From Treponema sp. (GTDB lineage: Bacteria > Spirochaetota > Spirochaetia > Treponematales > Treponemataceae): a DNA stretch of 33,147 bases. The number at the start of each line of letters is the position of its first letter. Position 1 is the stretch's first letter. The stretch covers positions 1 to 33,147 of the forward strand of contig JAILBH010000202.1 of the NCBI GenBank assembly GCA_024681195.1, read 5' to 3'. The position numbers and the translations under genes are program-made. The notes below the pieces were generated by a model. The model had not been told where the DNA came from. It made no database searches and worked only from the letters and a program-made list of their open reading frames with translations. This document shows positions 24,022 through 31,443 of the stretch, piece by piece.

Positions 24022-25085
24022 CGCGTATAAACAAAAGCTTCCAGTTTATCTTCAATCTCATCCGGCAAAAGCTCAAAAAAGTCGTAGCCGGTAAGTCCTT
24101 CAATTTCATCTATTGAACACAAAAACTGTTCCCAGTCTCCTGTTTTCTGCATACCCATCTTGTTTGGAACATTAATAGCAATTGTCGTTGCAGAATCCAG
24201 GCGCGAAAGGTCATCTTCTCCTTCCGGAATTGCAAGCAGCACCTTCCAGGTATAGGCAGGAACATTCATATGAACAGTCTGTCCGCTCTTTAAGGTAACA
24301 GGAATCTCCTCAAAAGTTCCCTTGGAACTGGTGCCTCCACTTCCATAAGGCCCCGCAATAATGTAAAGTTCGTTTCCGGCATTTACAAGCTCGCGTTCAA
24401 AGTTTTCAAAATGCATCCAGATTATTCGGTTATTGTCCGGCGACTGCGGAACCATATTTGTCATAAGAAAGGTCATGGAATTATCGGTTTTGGTGGCAGT
24501 TCTATCTGCAGAAGGACAAACGTGGCCGCGGTCAAAACCATATTTATTATACTGATAGTCTGCTTTTTTTATTGCATACCAGGCTTCCGGTAATTCAAGG
24601 TCGGGTCTAAAATCATCACTTCTGTCGGCTTCACCCATATCCTGATTTGCAAGATGCCATGCAACCCAGTTTGGACAAAAAGTCTGGGCATTATAAGAAA
24701 GAGTATATTGAGGCTTTACCATAAGGTAGTTTGAATCAAATGCAATGTCTGTAAGAGCGTCGGTTGGGTTCCCTAGAAAAAGCGGGTCGTTTTCTTCGTA
24801 GCCCTGGTCTGCAGCAGATGCAGCTTTTGGTGCAGATGCAGCTTTGGGTGCAGATTCTGACTCAGACACAAGCTGTGACTGCGGCTGCTCTTCTCCCTTC
24901 AGAATATCAGCTATTGTTTTTGCCAGTGGTTCTTCGGTCTGAACAAGGCTCACCCCTTCTGCGCCAAGCTCTACATAGGGTTTACCGCCAAAAAACCAGA
25001 GAACTGCACCCACGACAAGAATAATCATGATAATTGTAGAGATTATTTTTGCCGAGCCACGTTTTGATTTTCTTTTTTTTGCCAT
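24018..25085 (-). CDS. Membrane-anchored DNA/RNA non-specific endonuclease (DRGH type)
   Basis: Nuclease of the Serratia/NUC1 beta-beta-alpha-metal family. A basic N-terminus and one hydrophobic helix (about 12-32) suggest an anchored or secreted protein with the catalytic part outside the cytoplasm. A low-complexity linker follows (about 60-98), including a repeated SAPKAA encoded by an 18-base tandem repeat. The catalytic core has DRGH (185-188, general base H188), TNMVPQSPDNNR with Mg-binding N219, and W223/E227 at the spacing seen in Serratia nuclease. Likely uses are scavenging extracellular DNA or coping with DNA in the gut. It starts 3 bases after the hydrogenase-like/MCP gene with no Shine-Dalgarno sequence and so is probably cotranscribed. 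Confidence 0.88.
   Translation of the reverse strand: MAKKRKSKRGSAKIISTIIMIILVVGAVLWFFGGKPYVELGAEGVSLVQTEEPLAKTIADILKGEEQPQSQLVSESESAPKAASAPKAASAADQGYEENDPLFLGNPTDALTDIAFDSNYLMVKPQYTLSYNAQTFCPNWVAWHLANQDMGEADRSDDFRPDLELPEAWYAIKKADYQYNKYGFDRGHVCPSADRTATKTDNSMTFLMTNMVPQSPDNNRIIWMHFENFERELVNAGNELYIIAGPYGSGGTSSKGTFEEIPVTLKSGQTVHMNVPAYTWKVLLAIPEGEDDLSRLDSATTIAINVPNKMGMQKTGDWEQFLCSIDEIEGLTGYDFFELLPDEIEDKLEAFVYTR
24814..24849. repeat. 18-base tandem repeat inside the nuclease gene
   Basis: Two copies (24814-24831 and 24832-24849) of GCAGATGCAGCTTTTGGT with one mismatch (T to G at position 15), plus a partial third. It encodes the Ala/Pro/Lys/Ser linker between membrane anchor and nuclease core; copy number may vary between strains without breaking the frame. 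Confidence 0.7.
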
Positions 25086-25088
25086 ATA

Positions 25089-27170
25089 CTAAATGTTTAA
25101 GTTAATTTCCTGGATTGCAGTCTTAACTGAGTCTGTAGAACGCTTAAGATTTTCGACAGCCTCATTTACACTCTGGGTATTGCTTCTCATAAGCTGCAGC
25201 GATTCCATAAGCTGTTGTCCGCCATCATTTTGCTGAGAAACAGAATTCTTTACTTCTGCTTCCTTAGAAGAAACAACATCTGCAAGCGCAACAATATTCT
25301 CAATATCCTGTTTAACTGCAACAGTCTTATTAAAGGTAGAATCAATAAGAGATTTAACCTTCTTAAGAACTTCGCTAATCTGCTTAGCTTCAGTACCAGA
25401 GCTTTCTGCAAGCTTACGGATTTCATCAGCAACAACAGAGAAGCCCTTTCCAAACTCTCCGGCATGAGCAGCCTCAATAGCGGCATTCATGGCAAGAAGG
25501 TTTGTCTGAGATGCAATCTGCTGAATTACAGTAGACATTTCGCTAAGTCCATTAGAACTCTTTTCGATTTCTCCAACAAGAACTGTAATTTCTTCTACAC
25601 TCACCTTTCCGGTCTTTGTAGCTTCTTCAAGAGCAACCATTGAACCCGAGTTAGAATTAAGTACTTCATTTACAGACTGAATATTTCTAATCATATCTTC
25701 AATAGCCTGTGTAGAAGTATTAACGCTTTCTACCATCTGTGAAGATACCTGCTGAATAGCCTCTACATCGCCATCGCTTTGTTCAAGCTGAGAAAGACTT
25801 GTGTTCTTAACGTTTTCGATTGCGTCTTTAAGCTCCTGCTTGTGGTTTCCTGTAATCTTAACCAGTTCAACACCTTTGTAGTGGTGACAATGCTCCGGCT
25901 TGTTTAATCCGTTAAAAATTGCAACTGCCATCTGTTCACAGGTACGATAACCACAGGCTCCACAGTTCAGAATATCTCGTGGAGAAAGTTTACCCATGCT
26001 TTGATGAATCTGGTTAATCTCGTCTTCTGTAGGATTCTTAATCATCTGAGCAAACCGCTCGCTGTGATCAACATAAGTTCGTGTATAAAGGTTTTCATCC
26101 CAATATGCCGAAAGCTTCTTATTAAACTTCTCAAGAGCGCTTTTTTTTCTGGTATCTGTTTTAAGCTTCTTCTGATTAGCACGGCTTCTGTTTTCTACAT
26201 AGCCTTCCATTTCATCCAAAGTCATTTCTTCTGTACAGGTTCCGGAACCACCGTTACAACCCTGCCAGCAGCCAAGACAGTCAATAAGCTTGTACATAGG
26301 CTTAATCTTCTGATTAAGTGAGCGTTCAAGATGAACAAAATATTCTACAACTTCAGGGAGTCCTTCGATTTTACGGGTAACATCAGAAATACCCGGAACA
26401 AAGCGTTCGGTAGTTTTCATAAGTCCACCAGGAGTTGAATAGGTTACTCCACGTTCTGCTTCGGGATTATCATAAGGAGTTTTTGCAAGCTTAGAGAGAT
26501 CAATATTATTTTCCTTAAAATATTTGTCCAGAGATTTCATTGTTACGTTATAATCACCAAGTCCAGTTTCATCAAATTCACGGCGTTTTGCGTAACATGG
26601 AGAAACAACCATAACCTTATGATTCTTATACTGCTGATAGTATTTTTTTATAAGTTTGATTGTATGAAGCATCGGACTATCTGCCGGTGCAAGGTATTTA
26701 GTGAGTTTTGGACGATAAATTTCGCAGAAGGTAACAAGAGCAGGACATGGCTGTGCAATTACCAGCTCAGGATTCTTCTTTTTAATGTATTCTACATAGG
26801 TTTTAGATGTAAGCTCTGCTCCAAAACTAACGTCAAATACTGCTTCAATACCTATTGATTTGAGCCAGGTATTAAGCTCAAGAATGTGTCCTCTGAATGA
26901 TACAACGGATGATGGAGCTACAATAGCAATCATCTTTACTCCGCTCTTAAGATCGGTCATAAAACCATCAAAATCATCCACACCTACGCGGGCACCAAAA
27001 TGGCATGCACCTATACAGCGACCACAACCGATACATAATTCAGGATTTACTTTAATATAATCTCCTGAGGCATCATTACACATTTTTGCCGGACAAACAG
27101 AAATACAACGATGACATGCTGTACACTTTTCTGGATCAACTTTAATAATCTCTCTAACTGCATTCGTCAT
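25089..27170 (-). CDS. [FeFe]-hydrogenase-like domain fused to methyl-accepting chemotaxis domain
   Basis: A soluble 693-residue candidate H2/redox chemoreceptor. Residues 1-60 hold two [4Fe-4S] ferredoxin motifs (C16, C19, C22, C26; C46, C49, C52, C56). About 75-325 is a [FeFe]-hydrogenase large-subunit domain. H-cluster-type cysteines lie in QPCPALV (C142), [11 protein letters not shown] (C192) and [12 protein letters not shown] (C298, C301, C305). About 400-430 is a further four-Cys cluster domain (C403, C406, C411, C428). The C-terminal third is an MCP signalling coiled coil whose tip reads [35 protein letters not shown] (555-589). No membrane helix or HAMP. It resembles the putative sensory (HsfB-like, group D) class rather than catalytic hydrogenases. 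AGAGGT serves as ribosome-binding site. Confidence 0.9.
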   Translation of the reverse strand: MTNAVREIIKVDPEKCTACHRCISVCPAKMCNDASGDYIKVNPELCIGCGRCIGACHFGARVGVDDFDGFMTDLKSGVKMIAIVAPSSVVSFRGHILELNTWLKSIGIEAVFDVSFGAELTSKTYVEYIKKKNPELVIAQPCPALVTFCEIYRPKLTKYLAPADSPMLHTIKLIKKYYQQYKNHKVMVVSPCYAKRREFDETGLGDYNVTMKSLDKYFKENNIDLSKLAKTPYDNPEAERGVTYSTPGGLMKTTERFVPGISDVTRKIEGLPEVVEYFVHLERSLNQKIKPMYKLIDCLGCWQGCNGGSGTCTEEMTLDEMEGYVENRSRANQKKLKTDTRKKSALEKFNKKLSAYWDENLYTRTYVDHSERFAQMIKNPTEDEINQIHQSMGKLSPRDILNCGACGYRTCEQMAVAIFNGLNKPEHCHHYKGVELVKITGNHKQELKDAIENVKNTSLSQLEQSDGDVEAIQQVSSQMVESVNTSTQAIEDMIRNIQSVNEVLNSNSGSMVALEEATKTGKVSVEEITVLVGEIEKSSNGLSEMSTVIQQIASQTNLLAMNAAIEAAHAGEFGKGFSVVADEIRKLAESSGTEAKQISEVLKKVKSLIDSTFNKTVAVKQDIENIVALADVVSSKEAEVKNSVSQQNDGGQQLMESLQLMRSNTQSVNEAVENLKRSTDSVKTAIQEINLNI

Positions 27171-27249
27171 AAAGATTACCTCTAGAAAATCAAATAATTT
27201 ATTGTAAAGAATATTCTAAAGTTAAACCCTTGTTATGTAAAGTAGAATT

Positions 27250-27270
27250 GCAGAAAAAACACTTTTCTGC
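27250..27270. promoter_or_regulatory. Inverted repeat in the divergent MCP-mlaE intergenic region
   Basis: GCAGAAAA (27250-27257) and TTTTCTGC (27263-27270) pair perfectly around AACAC. It lies between the divergent hydrogenase-like/MCP and mlaE genes, 26 bases before the mlaE ATG. A TAGAAT (27243-27248) just upstream could be the mlaE -10 box, which would place the hairpin at the very 5' end of the mla mRNA. GCCGATAA, a perfect FliA -10 sequence, overlaps its right arm (27269-27276) but lacks a -35. The rest of 27171-27296 is AT-rich without clear promoters. Confidence 0.45.
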
Positions 27271-27296
27271 CGATAATAAAAAAAAAGAGCATAAAA

Positions 27297-28076
27297 ATGG
27301 TTAAAGAATTTGGAAGAAATATAAGAGCAGGCTTTGCCAACCTATTTTACTCATTAGGTTATATTGGAAAGCTTGTTGTAGCATCTTTATTGTTTACTAC
27401 ACGTGGAAAAGCTGCAAGAAAAATCCTTATCATGCAGCTGCTCTTTACCTATGTAGAAGCCCTTCCAATCTGCGCTATTCTTGCAATTGTTATTGGAACA
27501 GCAGTTGTATTCCTTGGAACAACGGTTTTAGTCTCTTTAGGTCAGGCAAAACTCACTTATGACCTTCTGGTTCTGCTTGTAACAAAGGAACTTGGTCCCC
27601 TTCTTGTCGCATTTATTGTCACTGCCCGTTCTGCCACCGCCATAGCCACCGAAATCGGTACAATGGTAGTAAATCAGGAAATAGAAGCCTATATTTCTAT
27701 AGGAATTGATCCAATTGTTCACCTTGCAGCCCCGCGTTTTCTTGGTGTAACATTTTCGGTCTTCTTTTTGAACCTGTATTTTTCAATATTTGGACTTATT
27801 GCCCCTTCTATCATAATTCAGTTTATTTCTACAACGAGTATGCACGAATATTTCCGTAATCTTTTTACGGCACTCTCGTTCAGAACAATCACAATTTCTA
27901 TAATCAAGAGTATTGTTTTTGGAATGATAATATCCGGCTGTGCAACGCTTTACGGTTTTAACACCGGACGCGCTTCTACAGAAATCCCGATGGCTGGTCT
28001 TAGGGCAGTTTCAAAATCCTTTGTTTTTTTGATTTTGGCCTATGCATTTATTACCGCAATAACCTACATTTTTTAA
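27297..28076 (+). CDS. mlaE: MlaE-family lipid ABC transporter permease
   Basis: Inner-membrane permease of the MCE/Mla system, which moves phospholipids between the membranes. The 259 residues have an amphipathic N-terminus, then about five to six helices from about 45 to the end. They include the family stretches TKELGPLLVAFIVTARSATAIATEIGTM (residues about 96-123) and EAYISIGIDPIVHLAAPRFLG. The coupling-helix Glu (E121-type) is in place. It heads an operon mlaE-mlaF-mlaD-lipoprotein-methyltransferase. AAAGAG lies a few bases before the ATG. Confidence 0.93.
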   Translation: MVKEFGRNIRAGFANLFYSLGYIGKLVVASLLFTTRGKAARKILIMQLLFTYVEALPICAILAIVIGTAVVFLGTTVLVSLGQAKLTYDLLVLLVTKELGPLLVAFIVTARSATAIATEIGTMVVNQEIEAYISIGIDPIVHLAAPRFLGVTFSVFFLNLYFSIFGLIAPSIIIQFISTTSMHEYFRNLFTALSFRTITISIIKSIVFGMIISGCATLYGFNTGRASTEIPMAGLRAVSKSFVFLILAYAFITAITYIF

Positions 28077-28077
28077 G

Positions 28078-28082
28078 AAGGA
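28078..28082 (+). promoter_or_regulatory. Ribosome-binding site deciding the mlaF start
   Basis: AAGGA ends six bases before the ATG at 28089 and directly abuts the ATG at 28083, so the later start is better placed. Confidence 0.6.
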
Positions 28083-28088
28083 ATGAAG

Positions 28089-28796
28089 ATGCCGCTTTTT
28101 GAGATGAAAAATGTAAGTTTTATTGATAATTTTACCACTGTTGTCCAGGATATTTCGCTTTCTATAGAAAAAGGAACTGTAACTGCATTTTTGGGTGAAC
28201 CTGGCGGCGGCAAATCTACAATTCTTAAGCTGCTTGCGGGACTTATGATTCCATCTTACGGGAAAATTTACATTGATCAGAAGGATTTTTCGCGTTTTAG
28301 TGAAAAGGATAATATGGAATTCAGAAAAAAGTCGGCATTTATGTTTCAGAATTCGGCGCTTTGGGCTAACCAGAGCCTCTATCAGAACCTGGAGCTGCCT
28401 TTAAAAATCCATTTTCCAAACATGCCGCCTGAACTTTTAAAATCTAAGATTGAAGATGCCGCTAAACTTGTTGAATTCACAAAGCCACTTTCACTGCGCC
28501 CCGCTGCCCTTTCCATTGGTGAACAAAAACGCATAGCCTTTGCAAGGGCACTTATCTGTGAACCAGAAATTCTTTTTCTTGATGAACCTACAGAATCTCT
28601 AAATGAAAAAGCGGCTGCCCTTTTTACAAACATTCTTAAGAATTTTTGCCAGAACGGACATACACTCATTTACGTAAGTCATGATTACAACTTCATTAAT
28701 GCCTTTAAAAATGATAAATATTATTTTGCAAACGGCACGATTGTTGATAAAATATTAATAAACGAAGACATTCAAGAGGATTACAATGAAATTTAA
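28089..28796 (+). CDS. mlaF: MlaF-family lipid ABC transporter ATPase
   Basis: Cytoplasmic ATPase that powers the MCE lipid transporter. From the ATG at 28089 it has 235 residues. Walker A GEPGGGKST is at 36-44, the Q-loop region is AFMFQNSALWANQSLYQNL, the signature is LSIGEQKR (about 141-148; LSGGQ in most ABC proteins), Walker B LFLDEPT is at about 162-168, and the switch His is in YVSHD. The Gly-to-Ile and Gln-to-Glu changes in the signature are mild oddities. An alternative ATG two codons earlier exists. It starts 12 bases after mlaE and overlaps mlaD by 11 bases. Confidence 0.94.
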   Translation: MPLFEMKNVSFIDNFTTVVQDISLSIEKGTVTAFLGEPGGGKSTILKLLAGLMIPSYGKIYIDQKDFSRFSEKDNMEFRKKSAFMFQNSALWANQSLYQNLELPLKIHFPNMPPELLKSKIEDAAKLVEFTKPLSLRPAALSIGEQKRIAFARALICEPEILFLDEPTESLNEKAAALFTNILKNFCQNGHTLIYVSHDYNFINAFKNDKYYFANGTIVDKILINEDIQEDYNEI

Positions 28797-29799
28797 AATT
28801 AAGTATGCAGACCAGATCGTAGGAGGTTTGAGTCTTTTTGCAATTGCAGCTCTTATTTTCCTGGCTTTCTTTATTGCCTCAACTCAAAAGTGGTTTGTAA
28901 AAAAACATCACTTTTATTCCATTGTATCTTCTGCAAACAGCGTTAGTGAAGGAATGTCTTTGCAATACAAGGGTTTTGGAATTGGTAAGGTAAAGAAAAT
29001 CACTCTTGATTCAGATGACAACGTAACAATTCATTTTTATGTTCTTGATGAATACATTGACCGTGTAACAGAAGGTTCAATTGTAGAATTAAGTGTAAGC
29101 CCTATTGGACTTGGTTCTTCCCTAATTTTCTATCCCGGAGTTTCACAGTTTATAATGACAGATGGTACTTATATTCCCGAAAAATCAACTCCAGAAGCCA
29201 AAGAACTTATTAAAAACAAAAAGGTTGTTATTTCGGAATCCAACGATACCCTTACAACAATTATAGCTTCTGCAACAAGTCTGGTTAATCATATTGATGA
29301 ACTGGTTCAGGAAATTACAGCCCTTCTTGCAGGTAACGAAGAAATTCCTCTTGCAGGAACTGTTAATGAAATCAATACAATTCTTAAGCAGGTTTCTGCC
29401 CTGCTTTCGGGCGATACCTCGGTTCCAATTGCATCTATAATCGATGATCTGGGAGAAACGGTCGAAACCCTCAATACAATTCTTGAAGATGTAAACGGAC
29501 TTACTACAAATCCTCAGGGTCTCATTCCAAAGCTGCTCGAATCAGAAGAAAGTAAGGGAACCTTTGACAAGCTTTATGCTTCTATTAATACGACTATTCA
29601 GGATCTGAACGGAATCTCCGGCTCTCTGGACAGTGAAATGCCACAGGTTTCTATTTTACTGGCACAGGTTCAGACTCTGCTCAAGCAGGTTCAGGATGTA
29701 ATGACTGGTCTTAAGAATAATCCGCTTTTAAAGAACGGAGTTCCAGAACGTAGTGAACAGCAGTCGGCAACTCCTAAACTCAGGGAGGACAGCTTCTAA
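28786..29799 (+). CDS. mlaD: MlaD-family MCE-domain lipid-binding protein
   Basis: Substrate-binding part of the lipid transporter. One N-terminal TM helix (about 13-31) anchors it. A single MCE domain covers about 38-120 (YSIVSSANSVSEGMSLQYKGFGIGKVKKI, VELSVSPIGLGSSLIFYPG). From about 150 to 315 there is a long helical region with repeated hydrophobic and Thr-rich stretches, which in MCE proteins can build a hollow needle or tunnel. An AGAGG site lies before the ATG. The stop overlaps the next lipoprotein start (TAATG). Confidence 0.92.
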   Translation: MKFKIKYADQIVGGLSLFAIAALIFLAFFIASTQKWFVKKHHFYSIVSSANSVSEGMSLQYKGFGIGKVKKITLDSDDNVTIHFYVLDEYIDRVTEGSIVELSVSPIGLGSSLIFYPGVSQFIMTDGTYIPEKSTPEAKELIKNKKVVISESNDTLTTIIASATSLVNHIDELVQEITALLAGNEEIPLAGTVNEINTILKQVSALLSGDTSVPIASIIDDLGETVETLNTILEDVNGLTTNPQGLIPKLLESEESKGTFDKLYASINTTIQDLNGISGSLDSEMPQVSILLAQVQTLLKQVQDVMTGLKNNPLLKNGVPERSEQQSATPKLREDSF

Positions 29800-30686
29800 T
29801 GAAAAGATTTATCCGGCTTTCAACTATTGCAGCAATAGCCGCTTCTACATTTTTAATTTCCTGTTCATCTGCACCTAAACGCTCAATGCAGATTTCTACT
29901 ATATATTCATCTTCATTCGAAATGATTGAATCTGCAAACTCAGCAATTCTTACCGGTGATTATGATAATGCGGCTTTCTTTCTTACTGCAGCAGAAAACC
30001 AGGCCATGTCTATTGATAACAGCGATCTTCTTTGTTCTGTAGCCCTTACAAGATGCGCGCTTTGTCTTTCTTATAACCCGCCTCATATTGAAGACGCAGA
30101 CAGACAGGTTCAGCTTGCAAAAACATATATTAAAAACTGTTCTAATCCTGCAAAACAGCAGAGCATTGTAAGCTTAAATGAGGTACGCGTTGCAGCCGCA
30201 AAGGGAGATGCATCAACCTCTACCCTATTACGAACTCTTGAAGAAAATAAAAAGGGTGTAAAGGGTGATTCTTATTACGAAGCTCAATTCAGTCAGGTTA
30301 CTGGAGATGTTCAAAAGCTGGCTCAAAATTATTCGGAAGCAGATAAGGCTTACAGCGCTGCGGCTAAATCGTTTACCGATAACCGCTATCTTTCCGAAAT
30401 TGGAATCTGCTGGTATAAGGCTGCGCAGGTTCGTTCTCTTAGTGGAAATAAAGATGGAGCTTTGGCAGCAATGGAACAGGCTATTTTTTATGACAGAGCT
30501 GCAGAAAACTCTATGGCACTTGGAGCCGACTATTATGCTGTGGGAAAAATCCTTTTAAAAGGGTCGGCAAATGCAGCACAGACTCAGAAAGCTAAAGAAG
30601 CCTTTAATCATTCGGCAGACATCTATACTTCTATAAAACAAGATGAGCTTGCCAAAAAGAGCCGGGAGGCAGCGGATGAGCTGTAA
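29799..30686 (+). CDS. TPR-like lipoprotein of the mla operon
   Basis: The 295-residue lipoprotein has hydrophobic stretch about 8-20 and lipobox LISC (Cys 22). The mature part is helical with TPR-like pairs (SAILTGDYDNAAFFLTAAENQAM, AALAAMEQAIFYDRAAENSMALGADYYAVGKILL). Function unknown, but coupling by one-base overlap to mlaD suggests a partner of the lipid transporter at the outer membrane, filling the place of MlaA/MlaC or the auxiliary lipoprotein found in other MCE systems. GGGAGG lies about 8 bases before the ATG. Confidence 0.8.
   Translation: MKRFIRLSTIAAIAASTFLISCSSAPKRSMQISTIYSSSFEMIESANSAILTGDYDNAAFFLTAAENQAMSIDNSDLLCSVALTRCALCLSYNPPHIEDADRQVQLAKTYIKNCSNPAKQQSIVSLNEVRVAAAKGDASTSTLLRTLEENKKGVKGDSYYEAQFSQVTGDVQKLAQNYSEADKAYSAAAKSFTDNRYLSEIGICWYKAAQVRSLSGNKDGALAAMEQAIFYDRAAENSMALGADYYAVGKILLKGSANAAQTQKAKEAFNHSADIYTSIKQDELAKKSREAADEL
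30664..30669 (+). promoter_or_regulatory. Ribosome-binding site deciding the methyltransferase start
   Basis: GGGAGG six bases before the ATG at 30676, inside the end of the upstream lipoprotein gene. It argues against the in-frame upstream ATG-like start at 30643. Confidence 0.8.
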
Positions 30687-31443
30687 GGACCAGTGCTCAA
30701 AAACTGAATGGTTCGAAAAAGAAGACTTCTGGATTAATTTTGCTCCAATAATGTTTGATGACGCACGATGGGCCGAAGCACCCGATGTTGCTGAATATGT
30801 AATGAAAATTGCAGGGCTCAAGGCCGGAGATTCTGTTTTAGATGCGGGGTGTGGACTTGGCCGCATAAGCGTTGAGCTTGCAGCTCTGGGGCTTGATGTT
30901 ACAGGCGTAGACATAATCCAGGCAGAACTTGATGCGGCCCGAGAAAGTGCAGAAGCAGAAGGAGTTTGCCTCAAACTCATTAATGCAGACTTACGAACTT
31001 TTAAAAGCGACACAAAGTTTGACTGTGCGGTAAATCTTTATACATCGTTCGGATACTGCGACACAGTTGAAGAAGACATGATGATTTTAAAAAGCATTTA
31101 TGATTCTTTAAAGGCAGGCGGAATTTTTATTCTTGAATGCACCAGCCGCGAAAGTGCCGTAAAATATTTTACAAAAGGCGAAGAGTTTGACAGAGCCGGC
31201 TGGCATGTTCATACCGAGTTTGGAGTTGTAGGCGCCTGGGAAGGTCTGCGTTCAAAGTGGGTGCTCACCGATGACAAGGGCAAAAAGATTGAACATGAGT
31301 TTGTGCAGCGGCTTTATTCTGCAAGTAATTTGTGTGAGCGATTGCTGGAGTGTGGTTTTTCAAGTGCAAAAGCCTACGGCGACTTTGATTTGTCACCGTA
31401 TGATCAGGACCTTCGCACTATGATTATTGTTGCTAAGAAATAA
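30676..31443 (+). CDS. Class I SAM-dependent methyltransferase
   Basis: The 255-residue cytoplasmic protein has the SAM-binding motif I VLDAGCGLGRISVELA (54-69), the acidic end of strand 2 (VTGVDI, about 75-80) and a motif like INADLRTF. Substrate unknown; no membrane helix. The start overlaps the upstream lipoprotein gene by 11 bases, so it is coupled to the mla operon, though a direct role in lipid transport is not shown. Its stop overlaps the convergent GH115 gene by 11 bases. Confidence 0.85.
   Translation: MSCKDQCSKTEWFEKEDFWINFAPIMFDDARWAEAPDVAEYVMKIAGLKAGDSVLDAGCGLGRISVELAALGLDVTGVDIIQAELDAARESAEAEGVCLKLINADLRTFKSDTKFDCAVNLYTSFGYCDTVEEDMMILKSIYDSLKAGGIFILECTSRESAVKYFTKGEEFDRAGWHVHTEFGVVGAWEGLRSKWVLTDDKGKKIEHEFVQRLYSASNLCERLLECGFSSAKAYGDFDLSPYDQDLRTMIIVAKK

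Noticed and set aside
27269..27276. Perfect GCCGATAA as a functional FliA promoter of mlaE
   Set aside because: The -35 position holds GCAGAAAA (about 1 of 8 matches); TAAAGTAG upstream is 12 bases too far. Kept only as an oddity.
30643..30675. Upstream start for the methyltransferase
   Set aside because: It would add eleven unrelated residues; the GGGAGG at 30664-30669 points to the ATG at 30676.
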